Source of the DNA: Sabellastarte sp. h YS-2021
Taxonomy: Eukaryota > Annelida > Polychaeta > Sabellida > Sabellidae
Length of the DNA stretch: 64,000 nt
Assembly: GCA_964017235.1 (NCBI GenBank)
Contig: OZ024938.1
Location: 46,474,332 to 46,538,331, forward strand
Reading direction: 5' to 3'
Positions 47,051 to 58,600 of the stretch are shown here, in pieces. Each line of letters opens with the position of its first letter. The stretch's first letter is position 1. The position numbers and the translations under genes were made by a program. The notes under the pieces are model-generated. The model worked only from the letters and a program-made list of their open reading frames with translations. It was not told where the DNA came from and searched no databases.

Positions 47051-50000
47051 GTCATTAATTTTACTCAATTAAATATTCTTTCATATTTTCAATAACTAGG
47101 TTGTTTACAACCATTTTACAACAATGACTGTTTTCTTTTCTCTTTTTTTCTTTTCTTTCTCTTCCCTTTTCTACCACATTAGACATTGTATATGCACGAA
47201 CATACTGATCTATTCTATTATTTGTATAGAAACTAATAATACAAAAGATGTGAAAGTTTGGACTTTATTCATTGTGTATGTCATGTCAAGATGGGTAGTT
47301 GATGGGATGTAGGAATAAGTTCAAACATTTTGAAACTTCCCCAATTGATATTGCGCCATGAAGCAAACAAATTTACTGAGGTGGGAGATGAGTGGGTTAC
47401 GTTACAATATTGTTGAAACCAGGACAAGAATGGTCAAAATTAGGGTTGAAGTCGTCTTCAGTAGCCATGGTCATATTGGGTCAGGCCCTCATCCTTGCCA
47501 CTCGTGGAAGTCGAATACACACAGAGGTGACAGAGGTGCTACTAGGCCACAATGAACTTAGAAAGGGACAACATAGTGGTGGCAATTACATGACAATTAC
47601 TTGACTAATGATGTGTAGGCTCGACTCACACAATTATCCTCTGTTTCCAAATACGGAGTGTTCATGGCATCGTAACATAACCATCAAACAAGGTGAATGC
47701 AGCACAGAAAATATAACTACACATTCTGTTGTTATACATCTTTAAGCAACAGAGATTAACCTCAAAATGCCACTCTGTGCTTTACCTTCTGTTTCTGTGG
47801 CGTATTGACCATATTTTGCAATATATGACAGATAACATGAGTCAGAAATCATGTTCAGTTCCCTGGTCTTGAGGGGTTGCATGCAACCAGGAAGAAACAG
47901 CTGGGGAAATTAGTTAAGTGTAAGCTTGATTCCCTAATATTTATTTACACACTTTTAAGTTTATACAACATAGGCAACCTTAGTTTTATTTACATTTGAC
48001 ACTATAAGGCGACTGTAAGGTCACCTTTACAAAAGTTATATTTACAGATTAAGTTGCCCTTAAATATAGATTATTTATGGGATAGTCTACTAGGGCACTT
48101 CCGTTTCAACATACTAATTTTAGTTAAGAAAACTGTGTCAGCAACTTTATTGTTTTATTGTTACAGGTTTATATTTAAGGTGGCCTAGTCACTAATGTTA
48201 TTCACTCAGGTTTACTCGTACCAGTTGAGGGTAAGACACAAAATTGATTTATTAAGCCATTTGGTCTCAGATTATAAGTAAAAGATGCCACAAATAATTA
48301 TAAATAGACACATAAAATGTAAAAGAAGTGTGCAAACAAAATATCTAGCTTACATAACATACACATTACATGGCTGAGCCTCCTAAAAGCTCATGCTGCA
48401 AAGCCTCTACGCAAATCATCCCACTTTCCCAAGCCTAAAATATTTATTTTGATTGATGTATTTCGACAGTTTTGTGCCTAAAATATGCTGGTATTGAAAT
48501 GGTTTCCATCATAGAGACTTTAAAGTTGTATACGGTTACTAAAACATTGTCACTGAATTATACTAATGATGATTTTAAGAGTGTTTTGAAAAATAAAAAA
48601 TCTACTTTGAAGTTGTGTTATATGAGTAAATAAGCATCTGACTTAGATGTTGCGTGGGCTTGAAGATTGCATTATGATACTGGTGACCAGCACTAAGGCT
48701 GAAGCAAAATTCAGTTTTCATTTTATTGAAACGAGGTCTCAACAACAAAACTTCAAACATGTGATTTAATTATTTATACCCTTGGACCACTGATAAACAG
48801 AGTTGATAAATTAAAGCAGAAAGTGATAGATTGTTAGTTGCCCATGGTTTTTCCAGTCCAGACTGTTGACCCATTAGGACCTGTACAATGTGCTGAAAGC
48901 AGTACATATATATGAAATAATCGTCCGCAATGTTCTAATGATATACAGATATACACATATCATAGTTCAGTTTTTTTACCATCAGGCACATAGAAATATA
49001 CAGTAGGTGTTGTTTCTCTGCATACACAGTTTTCTAAACGAAAAGGAAACTTAAAGCTGTGCTTACCTTTCCCTATAGACTATTTTACTAAAATCATCAA
49101 GCTTTTATCCTTTTGTTATAGTTAAATGTGTACACATTCACAGTTTGTGTAGAATTTTACTTAAACCCTAAAAATATAAGGTACTGATCAATGCCAGACC
49201 AATTATAATTACCCAGTCGGTTTAGTAAGTGATCTGTATTGTCTGTGCCTGGCTGTCCTGCCCTAAAAGGTGATGACCTATTTGTAAAAAAAGAGAAAAA
49301 AAACTTACATAGTTGAAAAATTGAAAAACGTGTTGTGGCAGTATTTGTTGTATTTGATTTAGATTCTATTTTAGTGAAAGTAGTTTATGTTATAGAGAAC
49401 TTCTTCTACCTTATATCTACAGCAAGATGTCCTGCATGACATGAAAACGGACAGTTAAATCCTAAATTCCCCAGCGTATCAGAGATATGTGGCTTATGAT
49501 GGGATTGTGGGGCCAACACCTGGTACAATGTATATGATGGCATTTTTTTCAATATGAGACTTTACTACACTGTGAGCTCTATTTCACACTAATGTAAGCA
49601 TTGGGCCATTCTTCATGAAATTTGAGTATGGAATTCACAGTTTGATTGTTACATCAAAGGGATTGTATCATGACTTGAGTAAAGTATCTATATAACAACA
49701 AAAATATAACATGGGTGGAATTGGTGTGCAGGCATCTGGAAACCATGGTCAAAAAGATCAGTTCTTGACCTGAAGAAAACATCACCTGCATCTAATTTAT
49801 AGTTGATTATAGCTGGGTCTTAAAAAAAGATTTACATTTGTGAAAATGGATCCCCAATTCTTTATTAAGCCAACAATATCTGACAAAGTATTTTGCATTA
49901 AACATGCCTGTACAATTATATTTGTAATTTGGGGTCAGTTGTTTACCGACCAACAGTACAATAATGTCCCAAGGTCACTCAATCGATTTTTGGAACAGCC

Positions 50001-50295
50001 TAACTTTTCATCACACCTGGATCCAAACGATGTGGAGGGTCAGTGTCGTCTAAGGCGGGACTACTTGTTTTAAAACTACAAGGGTTTCCATTTAATTGTG
50101 AAACTGGTTTCGGTGGAACATGATAACGTAGTGTTATTCATACATTTACGGTGTCAGAATGACTATACTGTGCCAAAGTAGTCTGGGTTGCACCATCACC
50201 TTGCACAGGCAAAACTGGGTGAGGAATCTATCTATGCATATTTCTGACAGATGACCTAACTCTGCAATAGGCCCTCGCATATGCACAAGAGAGAT
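47051..50295. other. Non-coding stretch
   Basis: No gene recognised. Frames of up to 80 codons near 47124-47604 and 49840-50073 show no domain or good splice context. Confidence 0.4.
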
Positions 50296-50901
50296 TTATA
50301 CTGGGGATGCTGATGCAGGTGACTGGCCAATGTTTGCTCTTGTGGTAGTGATGGTAGGGGTGCATTGGTCTAATGGTCTAGAAATTCTGTCGATAAAATG
50401 AGCTGTTATGCTTACAGCTGGTGCCCTTGGCCTTGGGTATAAGGTAATCCATCTGAGAGCAGTCTGGTCTGACTGCTCCTTCTTTTGTTGACTCAATTCC
50501 CTTGAGTTATCACCTTTGAATCCGATTATAAGCTTCTGGCAGATTGTCTTAACCTGTTCAAGCTTCCCGGAGTGCCTGGTGCCTGTTGAATTTCTGGCTG
50601 CTTCAAAATGGCAGCATACTATCTTTTCAATCTCTGATCCGCCCCTAAACAATGACACCTTATGAGTACTAGGTATGATACCTGCAGATTTCCAGTGCAG
50701 ACAGGAACAGGGCTCCCCACATAACTGTCCGCCTTGACAATATTTGGATCCTGATTATATGTCACCATATATATGCTGCTCACGCGACTTGAACCCTGGT
50801 GTAGCTGTGTTTGCTATGTAGACATCTTTGGCAAGGAACACCAGCTTATTTACAATCCCAGTGGCTGGATCAGTCACCTCTAGAACTCCTGAACCTGACA
50901 T
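50296..50901 (-). pseudogene. Decayed open frame of unknown family
   Basis: On the minus strand one frame runs for about 200 codons from the ATG at 50901 with a single stop (TAA, 50757-50755, codon 49). The first part reads MSGSGVLEVTDPATGIVNKL then VFLAKDVYIANTATPGFKSR. After the stop it continues SGSKYCQGGQLCGEPCSCLH and MSLFRGGSEIEKIVCCHFEA, with a final Thr/Ser/Pro-rich tail. Base composition is less AT-rich than the neighbourhood, as expected for former coding sequence. I do not recognise the family. It may be a processed pseudogene or part of a transposon gene; a chance frame is less likely given its length. Confidence 0.4.
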
Positions 50902-52058
50902 CCGCAGTGATTTGAATATAATTTGATATAAAGTACCTAAGCCTTTCTTCTTAGATCATCAAGCTTTTGCTGTCCTGTTTACGTGGTCTGCATCACCACC
51001 TTATTTGTTTTTGTTGCTACGTTTTATCCCTCACTCTTAATTCATTACATTACCCTGATCACTATATTGTACCTTATTTGGTTTGTTTCTGCCTACCCAA
51101 ATACAACCTTCATACCCAAAATAAAGCGTCAACTTCATTCCTCTGACCTATTTTACCATTCGCTTGCATTACCAGCCTCTGTCCATTTCTTTTGCTCCTA
51201 TATATGCCCTCTTTACTCTTGGCATTTCCACAAAATCATTTTATTATGTCAGAGGAAAGTGTATTGAAAATAAAATGTTCGTGTAAACCATGTGCTGTCA
51301 TGAAAAGACACGATTAGTGGTCAGAGGTTGGTTGTTTGATAAATGGATTGTGAATGGATTACACCAGATTTGTGGGATATGAATCGATTGTCACCAGATG
51401 CCTCTTTGTATGCTTAACAATACAATGTAATTTCCCCTCAGTTTACAGTGAGGTTTGTGGTAACTTTTATATACTACATACATGAAGGCATTTCTGACTG
51501 TATATTAAAATTTTCAAGGGTTTTCGTTCAGAACATCTGTATGAATACAAGCTATATTTCATTGATATCTCACAGTATTTTGTACAGTACAAAAATATCA
51601 TCTAAGGTCTGTGACATTCAATGATAAAACTTTTTTCATTATTAGTAGAAATCTAAAATAAAATGTCTTAGTTTTCCCAAATTTGTGGCAGGAGAAAATG
51701 CTCCCTCCAAGAAAAGAGTCTGTCTGTTTATCCCCCCAAGAAAGAAATTGATAGCGGTTTTGCATATGTGGTAGCAAGTTCATTTTAGGAAGACACTGAT
51801 GGAGACGACCCTTCTTTAAAAAGGACATTAACCCCACTTTAATGATATATCCCTCCACTTATGTGAATCCTTTATATTTTAGAAGTCAAGTAGAGTTGTT
51901 GTTTGTAGTTGTATAAACTTGTGTGTTTTGTAATGGGAGTGTTCCACTGGAACCGACTTGTTGGTAACATAGATATTTTTGGAGGGTAGAGAGCAATGTC
52001 TACAGAGTTGGTTAGGATCGGTTGTAGTTTTTCCGGTTTGTCACGGTGGATTGGCAAT
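50902..52058. other. Non-coding stretch
   Basis: No gene recognised. The frame at 50983-51267 is hydrophobic but without context. Confidence 0.35.
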
Positions 52059-52078
52059 ATATCAAACATGTTTGATAT
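52059..52078. repeat. 20-bp perfect palindrome
   Basis: ATATCAAACATGTTTGATAT is its own reverse complement. It lies about 40 bp from a 49-bp duplicated segment. It could be a dimer binding site or an element landmark; its function is unknown. Confidence 0.5.
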
Positions 52079-52120
52079 TTCACCGACCCTCCAAGACTTT
52101 GTATCAGGACTGTGGCTCCA

Positions 52121-52169
52121 CCCACCTGGAAACCGTCCCATCCTGGATCTCTATGGCTTGTCAGTTACA
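52121..52169 (+). repeat. 49-bp duplicated segment, copy 1
   Basis: Identical to 53383-53431 except for one base (A/G). Both start CCCACCTGGAAACCGTCCC and end GGCTTGTCAGTTACA. Copy 2 lies inside the decayed MADF-like frame, 1262 bp away in the same orientation. Confidence 0.85.
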
Positions 52170-52664
52170 CTTCACCTCTTGTCCTGTACTGTTACAGTCT
52201 TGTTTGGAAGAACTTGTTGTCCTGTCCTGGTTAAATACTCGGACTCCACCTCCAGACAGGACAGCTACACTAACTGACTGTACTTGAAAGCAAACAGGCC
52301 TTTCGTAAACAAAAACGACCTGACTTTGTCACTTCCTATCTTCAACCGTAGAGTTGGTAACATCTCAGTATGACCAGATGGGAACACATACAGACAAACT
52401 GTAAACACCAAACAGACAAGAGGGGAACTGTGTAGGACAAGTTGGCTTCAGTTGTATCACCCAGTGCCTTTTGTGCTGTGACTATACAAGATGAGTCGAT
52501 TTGTGCAATGCATTATTTGGAATATGGCACCTGACATATTACATCTGGCAGCATTGCAGGAATAGAAGTTTTGTCTTTTTATGATTATCTAGGGTAGTGT
52601 TGAGTTGAAGTTGGCTGACTTTATATTTTAGGATTTTGTTTTTTACAAAAACGCTGCTTATTAT

Positions 52665-54240
52665 TTGACAATGGGTCCTAAGAAAGGCAGAAGAGTGAGG
52701 AAGATAGAAGTTTCCACTGACAGTGTTCCTGAATCTGTGCTAGGGGACACAGCGGTAGATATCCAACAGAGGAGGGAGAAAAGGGAGGCAAGAGAAAGGG
52801 AGGAGGCACAGAAACCCATGGAGGAGGAGGCAAGAGTGGAGGAAACACACTCGTCAAATCCGAGAAAAGTCACACAGAAACAGAGACTGGAGGAGAGGTG
52901 GTACCATCACAGTCACGATACAAGAAGGGGCACATAACCGACATCTACCTGATAGGCTCGGATGAGGAGGCTATTGTGGACTTTGTGAAGGGCCACGAGT
53001 AGTTGTACGACAAGACTAATGAACATTTCAAGGACGGAGCAAGTAAGAAGTGTCTCTGGGATTTTCGCCAACAGTCACAAGCTGTCTGTTAAGGTGTGCA
53101 AGACCTGGTTTGAGGACACATTACAGCAACCTGACCCAATAAAAATTTGGACAGACCCCAAGATATGATGGAACATCAGAACTGGATATAGGATAAATTT
53201 GGATTGCTGAGGTCGCACATTAAATGCAAGGGGCTCAGCAAATTGCGGGCTTCAAGTCCAAGGCCCCAGGGGCCAGTGCTTCAGCTGCTGCATGCACATA
53301 TCTCCAGAGCTTTGACCAACACAGATACTAGATCAGCATGTGGTCAACAGACACCATGTTACAGCCTCAACAAGTCACAAGCCCCACCTGGAAACCGTCC
53401 CGTCCTGGATCTCTATGGCTTGTCAGTTACAGGTCCTTCAGGGCACTCTGCGGTGGACCAGCAGGTCATAGACCGGTTCACGCAGATGAGAACCATGCTG
53501 TCATCATTCCTTGGGCAACAGCAGGAGACAACAAAAAATACAGCCTTCTGCCACTACCTGGCGTTGGTGATGGAGATATTAGCAGAGAAAGACTTTCAGA
53601 CATTTAGAACAAGGTTGTAAGACTTCTCAGCAACATTCAAAGCAGGGCAGAAGAATGTGGTCATCAGCCCCAGCAACAGACACTTTCACAAAGCTCAAGT
53701 GCTACTTCGACATTTGTGCCAAAGACATTTCAACAGTCACAGCAGCCAGCACCAGCTGCAAGGGAATACATCTTAACCATCCCAGAGACACAGATGCCTT
53801 CAAGCCAGGTCATCCAAGCAGAGCCAAGTGGCAAGCAAAGGACAGCAGCAGCAATCCAAAGGGCAGCCAATTTCCTTCCTAGTCATTGACAATCAACAGG
53901 CTGATCCCTCAAGACCACTTACCTTCAAATTGACACCAACGAAGTACTTCAACCCTCCATCAGTTGCCTCTGCTCCACAGCAATAACATCAGTAGCAGCC
54001 AGCCCAGCCTCCGCCTCCTCTGCAGTCAGCCAATGCCAAACAGCAGCTGCAGTAGAACCACTGCCATGCCTCTAATCAGTCATTTTCAGGACCATTGCAG
54101 TAAACAATTTAAAGGTCCTTTTCAGGCCCACTCGAATCTTCCAAAAATAACAGCTGCTGTTAAAAAAAATCCCAAAACAAGAAGCATTACACTGGCCCAC
54201 ACAAAACACGTTTGTCCCAAACACAAAAAAGAAAGAATGA
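52665..54240 (+). pseudogene. Decayed MADF-like, Gln-rich protein gene
   Basis: The start at 52665 (MTMGPKKGRRVRKIEVSTDS) is followed by a charged Glu/Arg helix. Changing frames then give an MADF-like domain: GSDEEAIVDFVKGHE, a stop, LYDKTNEHFKDGASKKCLW, and after a frameshift FANSHKLSVKVCKTWFE. These match the MADF pattern of an acidic 'I..V' helix, LYD, FKD, LW and a final 'W' helix. From 53204, LRSHIKCKGLSK leads to a long Gln/Ser/Pro-rich tail to about 54240 with many stops. MADF domains bind DNA and occur in host regulators and as accessory proteins of PIF/Harbinger transposons. No transposase is seen next to it. It is clearly non-functional. Confidence 0.45.
53383..53431 (+). repeat. 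49-bp duplicated segment, copy 2
   Basis: Translates in the decayed MADF-like frame as PPGNRPVLDLYGLSVT. It is 48/49 identical to 52121-52169. Confidence 0.85.
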
Positions 54241-54275
54241 ATGAATGAATAAATGAAGGAATGAATAAATAAATG
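54230..54275. repeat. AATG/AATA microsatellite
   Basis: An irregular run of GAATGAATGAATGAATAAATG-type tetranucleotides. Confidence 0.7.
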
Positions 54276-55500
54276 AGGGTGTGATTGAAAAAAGTTTGAA
54301 GTTAAAACAAACTTCCAACTTTTAAAAATTTATCTTAAAATGTTTTGAATTTGAAAAAAAAAATTTTAAGGGTAATAATGTTGGAAAAATTTTTTTAAAA
54401 AAAATATCCTAAACTTATTTAGAAAGTCTCTGTGATGTGTAGCTGTCATCTTTACAGTGACAAATGATGATTTTTGTCAGTCAGAGGGGGCTTATATAGT
54501 GTTGGGTCGATCCCGATTCTGGATCCCTACTCCAGGATTTAATCAGTCCAGTCGGAGTTTGTCTTGAAAATACTCCAGTCATGTCTGTTTGTCAGTATGG
54601 TTTGGGTTTGCTATGGCTTGATGTAGTTTCCTGTCTTGTCATGAAGAAAATGATACCAACCCAAAGTCAGGTCAGGATCTGGATCCAGACAAGCCGGTAT
54701 GTGCTATTTCTTTTCAGGATTTTTGTGATTTTCGTCCCAGATTCCCAGCTTTTGCAACCAACCCTAGAGTCGTAGGGTCAGTTACAGTGGAACACCTCCA
54801 TAACACTTGTGCCAGAAGCCATGATGAAATTATCCGAGCCAATAATTTCAGTTACAATAGAGCATTGTTTCATGATACATATTTTGACGTCTTAAAATGT
54901 TTTTTTTTTTATCGGAGACTAACTTCATAAACCCGTCCACTTGTTCCTGATCCTATCTCTGTGTGGGTCACATTATGTGTACCAAGATTTTTCTGACTTT
55001 ACACTTCCTGATTGCGTTAAACAAATGGAAATGAAGAAACAACACTTCTCCAGTGGATTTTTGCGCATAATTTCGTTATGTGCACTCATGGCCTCTTGTT
55101 TTGGACAAGTAGGAAGAGGGGTGGGGTGCGTGTAATGGTCCGTTAATATTTCGTTAATATATATTAGTTGTTAAAATATGTGTAAATATATTATCACGTT
55201 AAGGAAACACAAAACCTATAATAATAAACACTACGATAATGTCAAACAGATGTTCTGGTAGCCCTTAACCAAATTTTAAGCATAGATTCTACATGTGTTG
55301 GATGTGTGTTTTACATTTTCTTAATGAAGTAAATGTGCATTATGTAAACATGATGAGCTAAAATCTTTACACAAAACTTGCTTGTAGCAAATAGAAGAAA
55401 TAAAGCCAGTAATTCAATGTCTAAAAAATGTTTAAAATTGTTATAAATCGTGAAAAATACCCGTTATCATATGCCTAATGTACGTCAAAAAACACTGTTG
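54276..55500. other. Non-coding stretch upstream of the five-exon gene
   Basis: No gene recognised. Between about 54497 and 54772 the ends TAGTGTTGGG and (complement) CTAGGGTTGG hint at a small DNA-transposon relic. Confidence 0.35.
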
Positions 55501-55501
55501 A

Positions 55502-55509
55502 TGACGTCA
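55502..55509. promoter_or_regulatory. CRE (TGACGTCA) in the proximal promoter
   Basis: A perfect palindromic cAMP-response element 115 bp before the start codon. A second half-site (TTACGTCAC, about 55516) and an E-box CACCTG (about 55523) follow within 25 bp. CREB/ATF/CREM factors bind such sites. The position fits a proximal promoter, but the transcription start is not known. Confidence 0.5.
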
Positions 55510-55623
55510 TTAAGCTTACGTCACCTGTCACTATGTTAACATTCAGGTTTTGACGGTGTGTTTGTATATCTTAGTGAATTTCATGTGGATTATTTACAGC
55601 CATAGTGGACTTTGTTTTTCAAA

Positions 55624-55659
55624 ATGGAATTTTTCTGGCCAAACATTTATATTAAGTTG
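55624..55659 (+). CDS. Exon 1 coding part (residues 1-12)
   Basis: ATG at 55624; 12 codons (MEFFWPNIYIKL) end at TTG followed by the donor GTAAGT. Phase 0. Confidence 0.75.
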
Positions 55660-58600
55660 GTAAGTTTTCAATACTTCCCTGGATTTTTTCTTTGTTTTTT
55701 TTTTCTTTTTCTCTTCTTTAAAAAAAATAGTTTTTTTGGACATCAAGTTTATAATATATAATACTTCAATGGAAATCGTGAATTGCACCATTAGTATTCC
55801 GTTTTAGCACTTAATCTGGGGACTTTTAAATTCTATTCCATTGTTTTAGCACTTAATCTACACTCACAGACAGACTCTAAGTCGCAATAGTCAGTAAGTT
55901 ATTCAATTTCAAAGATCAGGGGTCAGATAAAAAAGCTGTTGATGAATTAACTATGCCTTCTTTGCAGAGTTCCTTTTAACTAAACTACAGTATGTAAATC
56001 ATATATGGTATGTTGGAACCTGAGGACCTGAACTGCTACTCAATTCTTAATTTCAGTACATAAATAGGTGCAAATTACAGTTTGCTAGTTCTAAACTTTT
56101 AAGTGCTGATTCTTCTGATGATTAATGTAATATGGGGGCAAACCCCCCATATTTTTAAAAAGCGTATTTTACAGATATAGTTTTTTTTTCTCTGCGAATT
56201 TTTACCAATAGAAAATTTTGAAAAGAAGAGTGGTTAAAAAGGTTGGTACCGGCAAACTGCAGTGTACCCAATAAATATTATGCAATAATAAGGTTTTTAA
56301 GTAATTAATTGTGGTTATGCATTTATAATTGTCATTATTGGCTAATTTTAACCTAAACAATTTTCTTTTCTTCCTTCAGTGGGCTGCATATTCAGATTTA
56401 CATAGCTTTCCTGTGGCTATCCTATTAATTGGCAGTGTATTGGGAATGATTGCAATAAATCTATACAACATACTAACGACTGATCCTTACATGTATAAAC
56501 GTATGTTTTACAACTACACAGTGGAGATCGAGGTTTAGCACTACATTGAAGCATTCAATCCCTAAAACGCAAACGTATTTACGTCCACAGTAGCTGTGGA
56601 CGTACCACGTGCCATTTTTATGTTTTAGAAGCTAACTGTGTTATTTTTTTTACAAGTAAATGGAGTTTTCTTACATTCGGCCAATCCTGTCTATTTTACT
56701 ACAAATATACAAGTATATGATATCCTTAAACACAGATAAACGGGTACATCACATTTTGGTCAAGTTTCAGTTCTCTATATTTTCCCATATAAATACCACA
56801 GGTATGTTTACAGTGTAGGCTGATTTTGCAGTACTAAAAGAAGCTGGTTTGACCTAAATTCCTTCATGTAGACGTATAACTAAACCCTACACATCCGGTT
56901 GAAATGCAACAGATCTCTTGTGAAAACTAGATGGGTTGCAAAACAATTTCTTATTGAAGATGTAGCAAAAAAACCACAACATAAATTAAAACAAGATCAT
57001 GGCAGAGATCAATGTTGCAAACCCTTTTTTAGCATGAAATTCATACCAGATGGCACTCTTAACGTTATGAAATCACGGTCAACACAAAAATCACTGACGT
57101 GTAAGGTAACAGAAAAGAGATACAGTAGAGAGGTTGCGAACAACATTTTGATGAAAACGTAGCACAAAAATGCAACATAAATTAAACCAAGATAGGGACA
57201 GAGATCAACATGGCAAGGCTCTTCTTAACGTGAAATACGTAACAGCTGGCATTTTCGACGTTGTGAAATGACATTCAACACAAAAATCAGTGACGTGTAA
57301 TGTAGCGGAAAACAGATACGGGCTTCAAAAACGTTGCTCGCAATCTCTCTAGTCTTCAAAAACATTGTTCGGAAACTCTTTATTATTTATTCTAACATGA
57401 GGAGATGCGCAGAAACGAATTTTCAGTTCTATGCGCACACAATTATCTGACAACAATCCCACTGCCATTCCATCCTGCGTTCATACTTTATACAAATTTT
57501 ATAGTTCAAATTATATAGTGTCATATAGTGTCAAATTTTAAAGTGTTTTATTTTATAGTGTTATTTTATAGTGATTTATATATTTTTTGTACATATTTTA
57601 TATCAAATTAAAGGTACAATGGCTGGAACAGCCGGCTGGTAAGGTCACCACAATGTAAACAAATGTACGTGAAACAATTTAGTCCTTGTAAAAATAAAAA
57701 AAATTTAAAAAGTTTTTAAAATAAGCCTAGATGTCATGTTAGAATAGAAATAATCCTTCGGCTTCATAAAATGGGGTCATGGTGGTAGAGTGCTAACACT
57801 GTCGCCTCCCACCTCTGAGGCCAGGGTTCGGTTCCCGGCACGGCCTCAAGTGGGAAAGCTGGTAGTTGCTTGCCGTTGGTCGGCAGTTTACAGTACAGAA
57901 CCCTAACGAACTGTATGTACTGGTTTCCTCTGCCCTTCCAACTACCCGTCGTGATTTGACCTGTACAGTGTTGAAAGTGACGTAAAACCCCAAATAAGTA
58001 AATAAATCATAAAATTATTACCGGAAGTGCCATGGTTAAATGCCGTGTAAAAACCATGATCACTCATGGATTATTTCTACAACATTATGTGCCTCCACTA
58101 GCAGGTGTGCTTGAATTATAGAATTCCATATTTTTCTTTTTTTTCCAGAATATGGTTCAATTCCAGTATTAATAAAGTAGTTGAGACCAAATTTAGTCTC
58201 AGATTTGAGGTCAGACTTAAGACTAGTACATTAGTAATATTTTAGCACAAGTCTCTAGCATTACATATTTTTACATTTTATGGTTTAAGCTAAACCAAAA
58301 ATTATTTACAACATGCAGGAATACTTTGCCTAAATCTTTGCTACAATTTATAGTCTAAACTTTGGTATCAAAGGCACCTCACTTTGAGACACTTTTAACT
58401 GCGCTCTCTGACTGCATAGCAACAAAGAAGGGGATCATGTGACATCCAAAATAATAAACAATTGCCAAACTTTTCCTTTTGCTTTTACTTTAGAAAGAAG
58501 TAATAAATTGTGTTGTGAATCATAACACACACAAATACATCTTGATCTTTATAAAAATGTTGAACTTACTTGCAAGTTTACGTTTTTTTAACATTGGAAA

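Noticed and set aside
54497..54772. hAT-type MITE with ends TAGTGTTGGG / CTAGGGTTGG
   Set aside because: The end similarity is short and no 8-bp target duplication could be found.
57793..57993. 66-codon minus-strand frame, and a similar frame at 61165-61431
   Set aside because: Both lie inside copies of the same tRNA-derived SINE.
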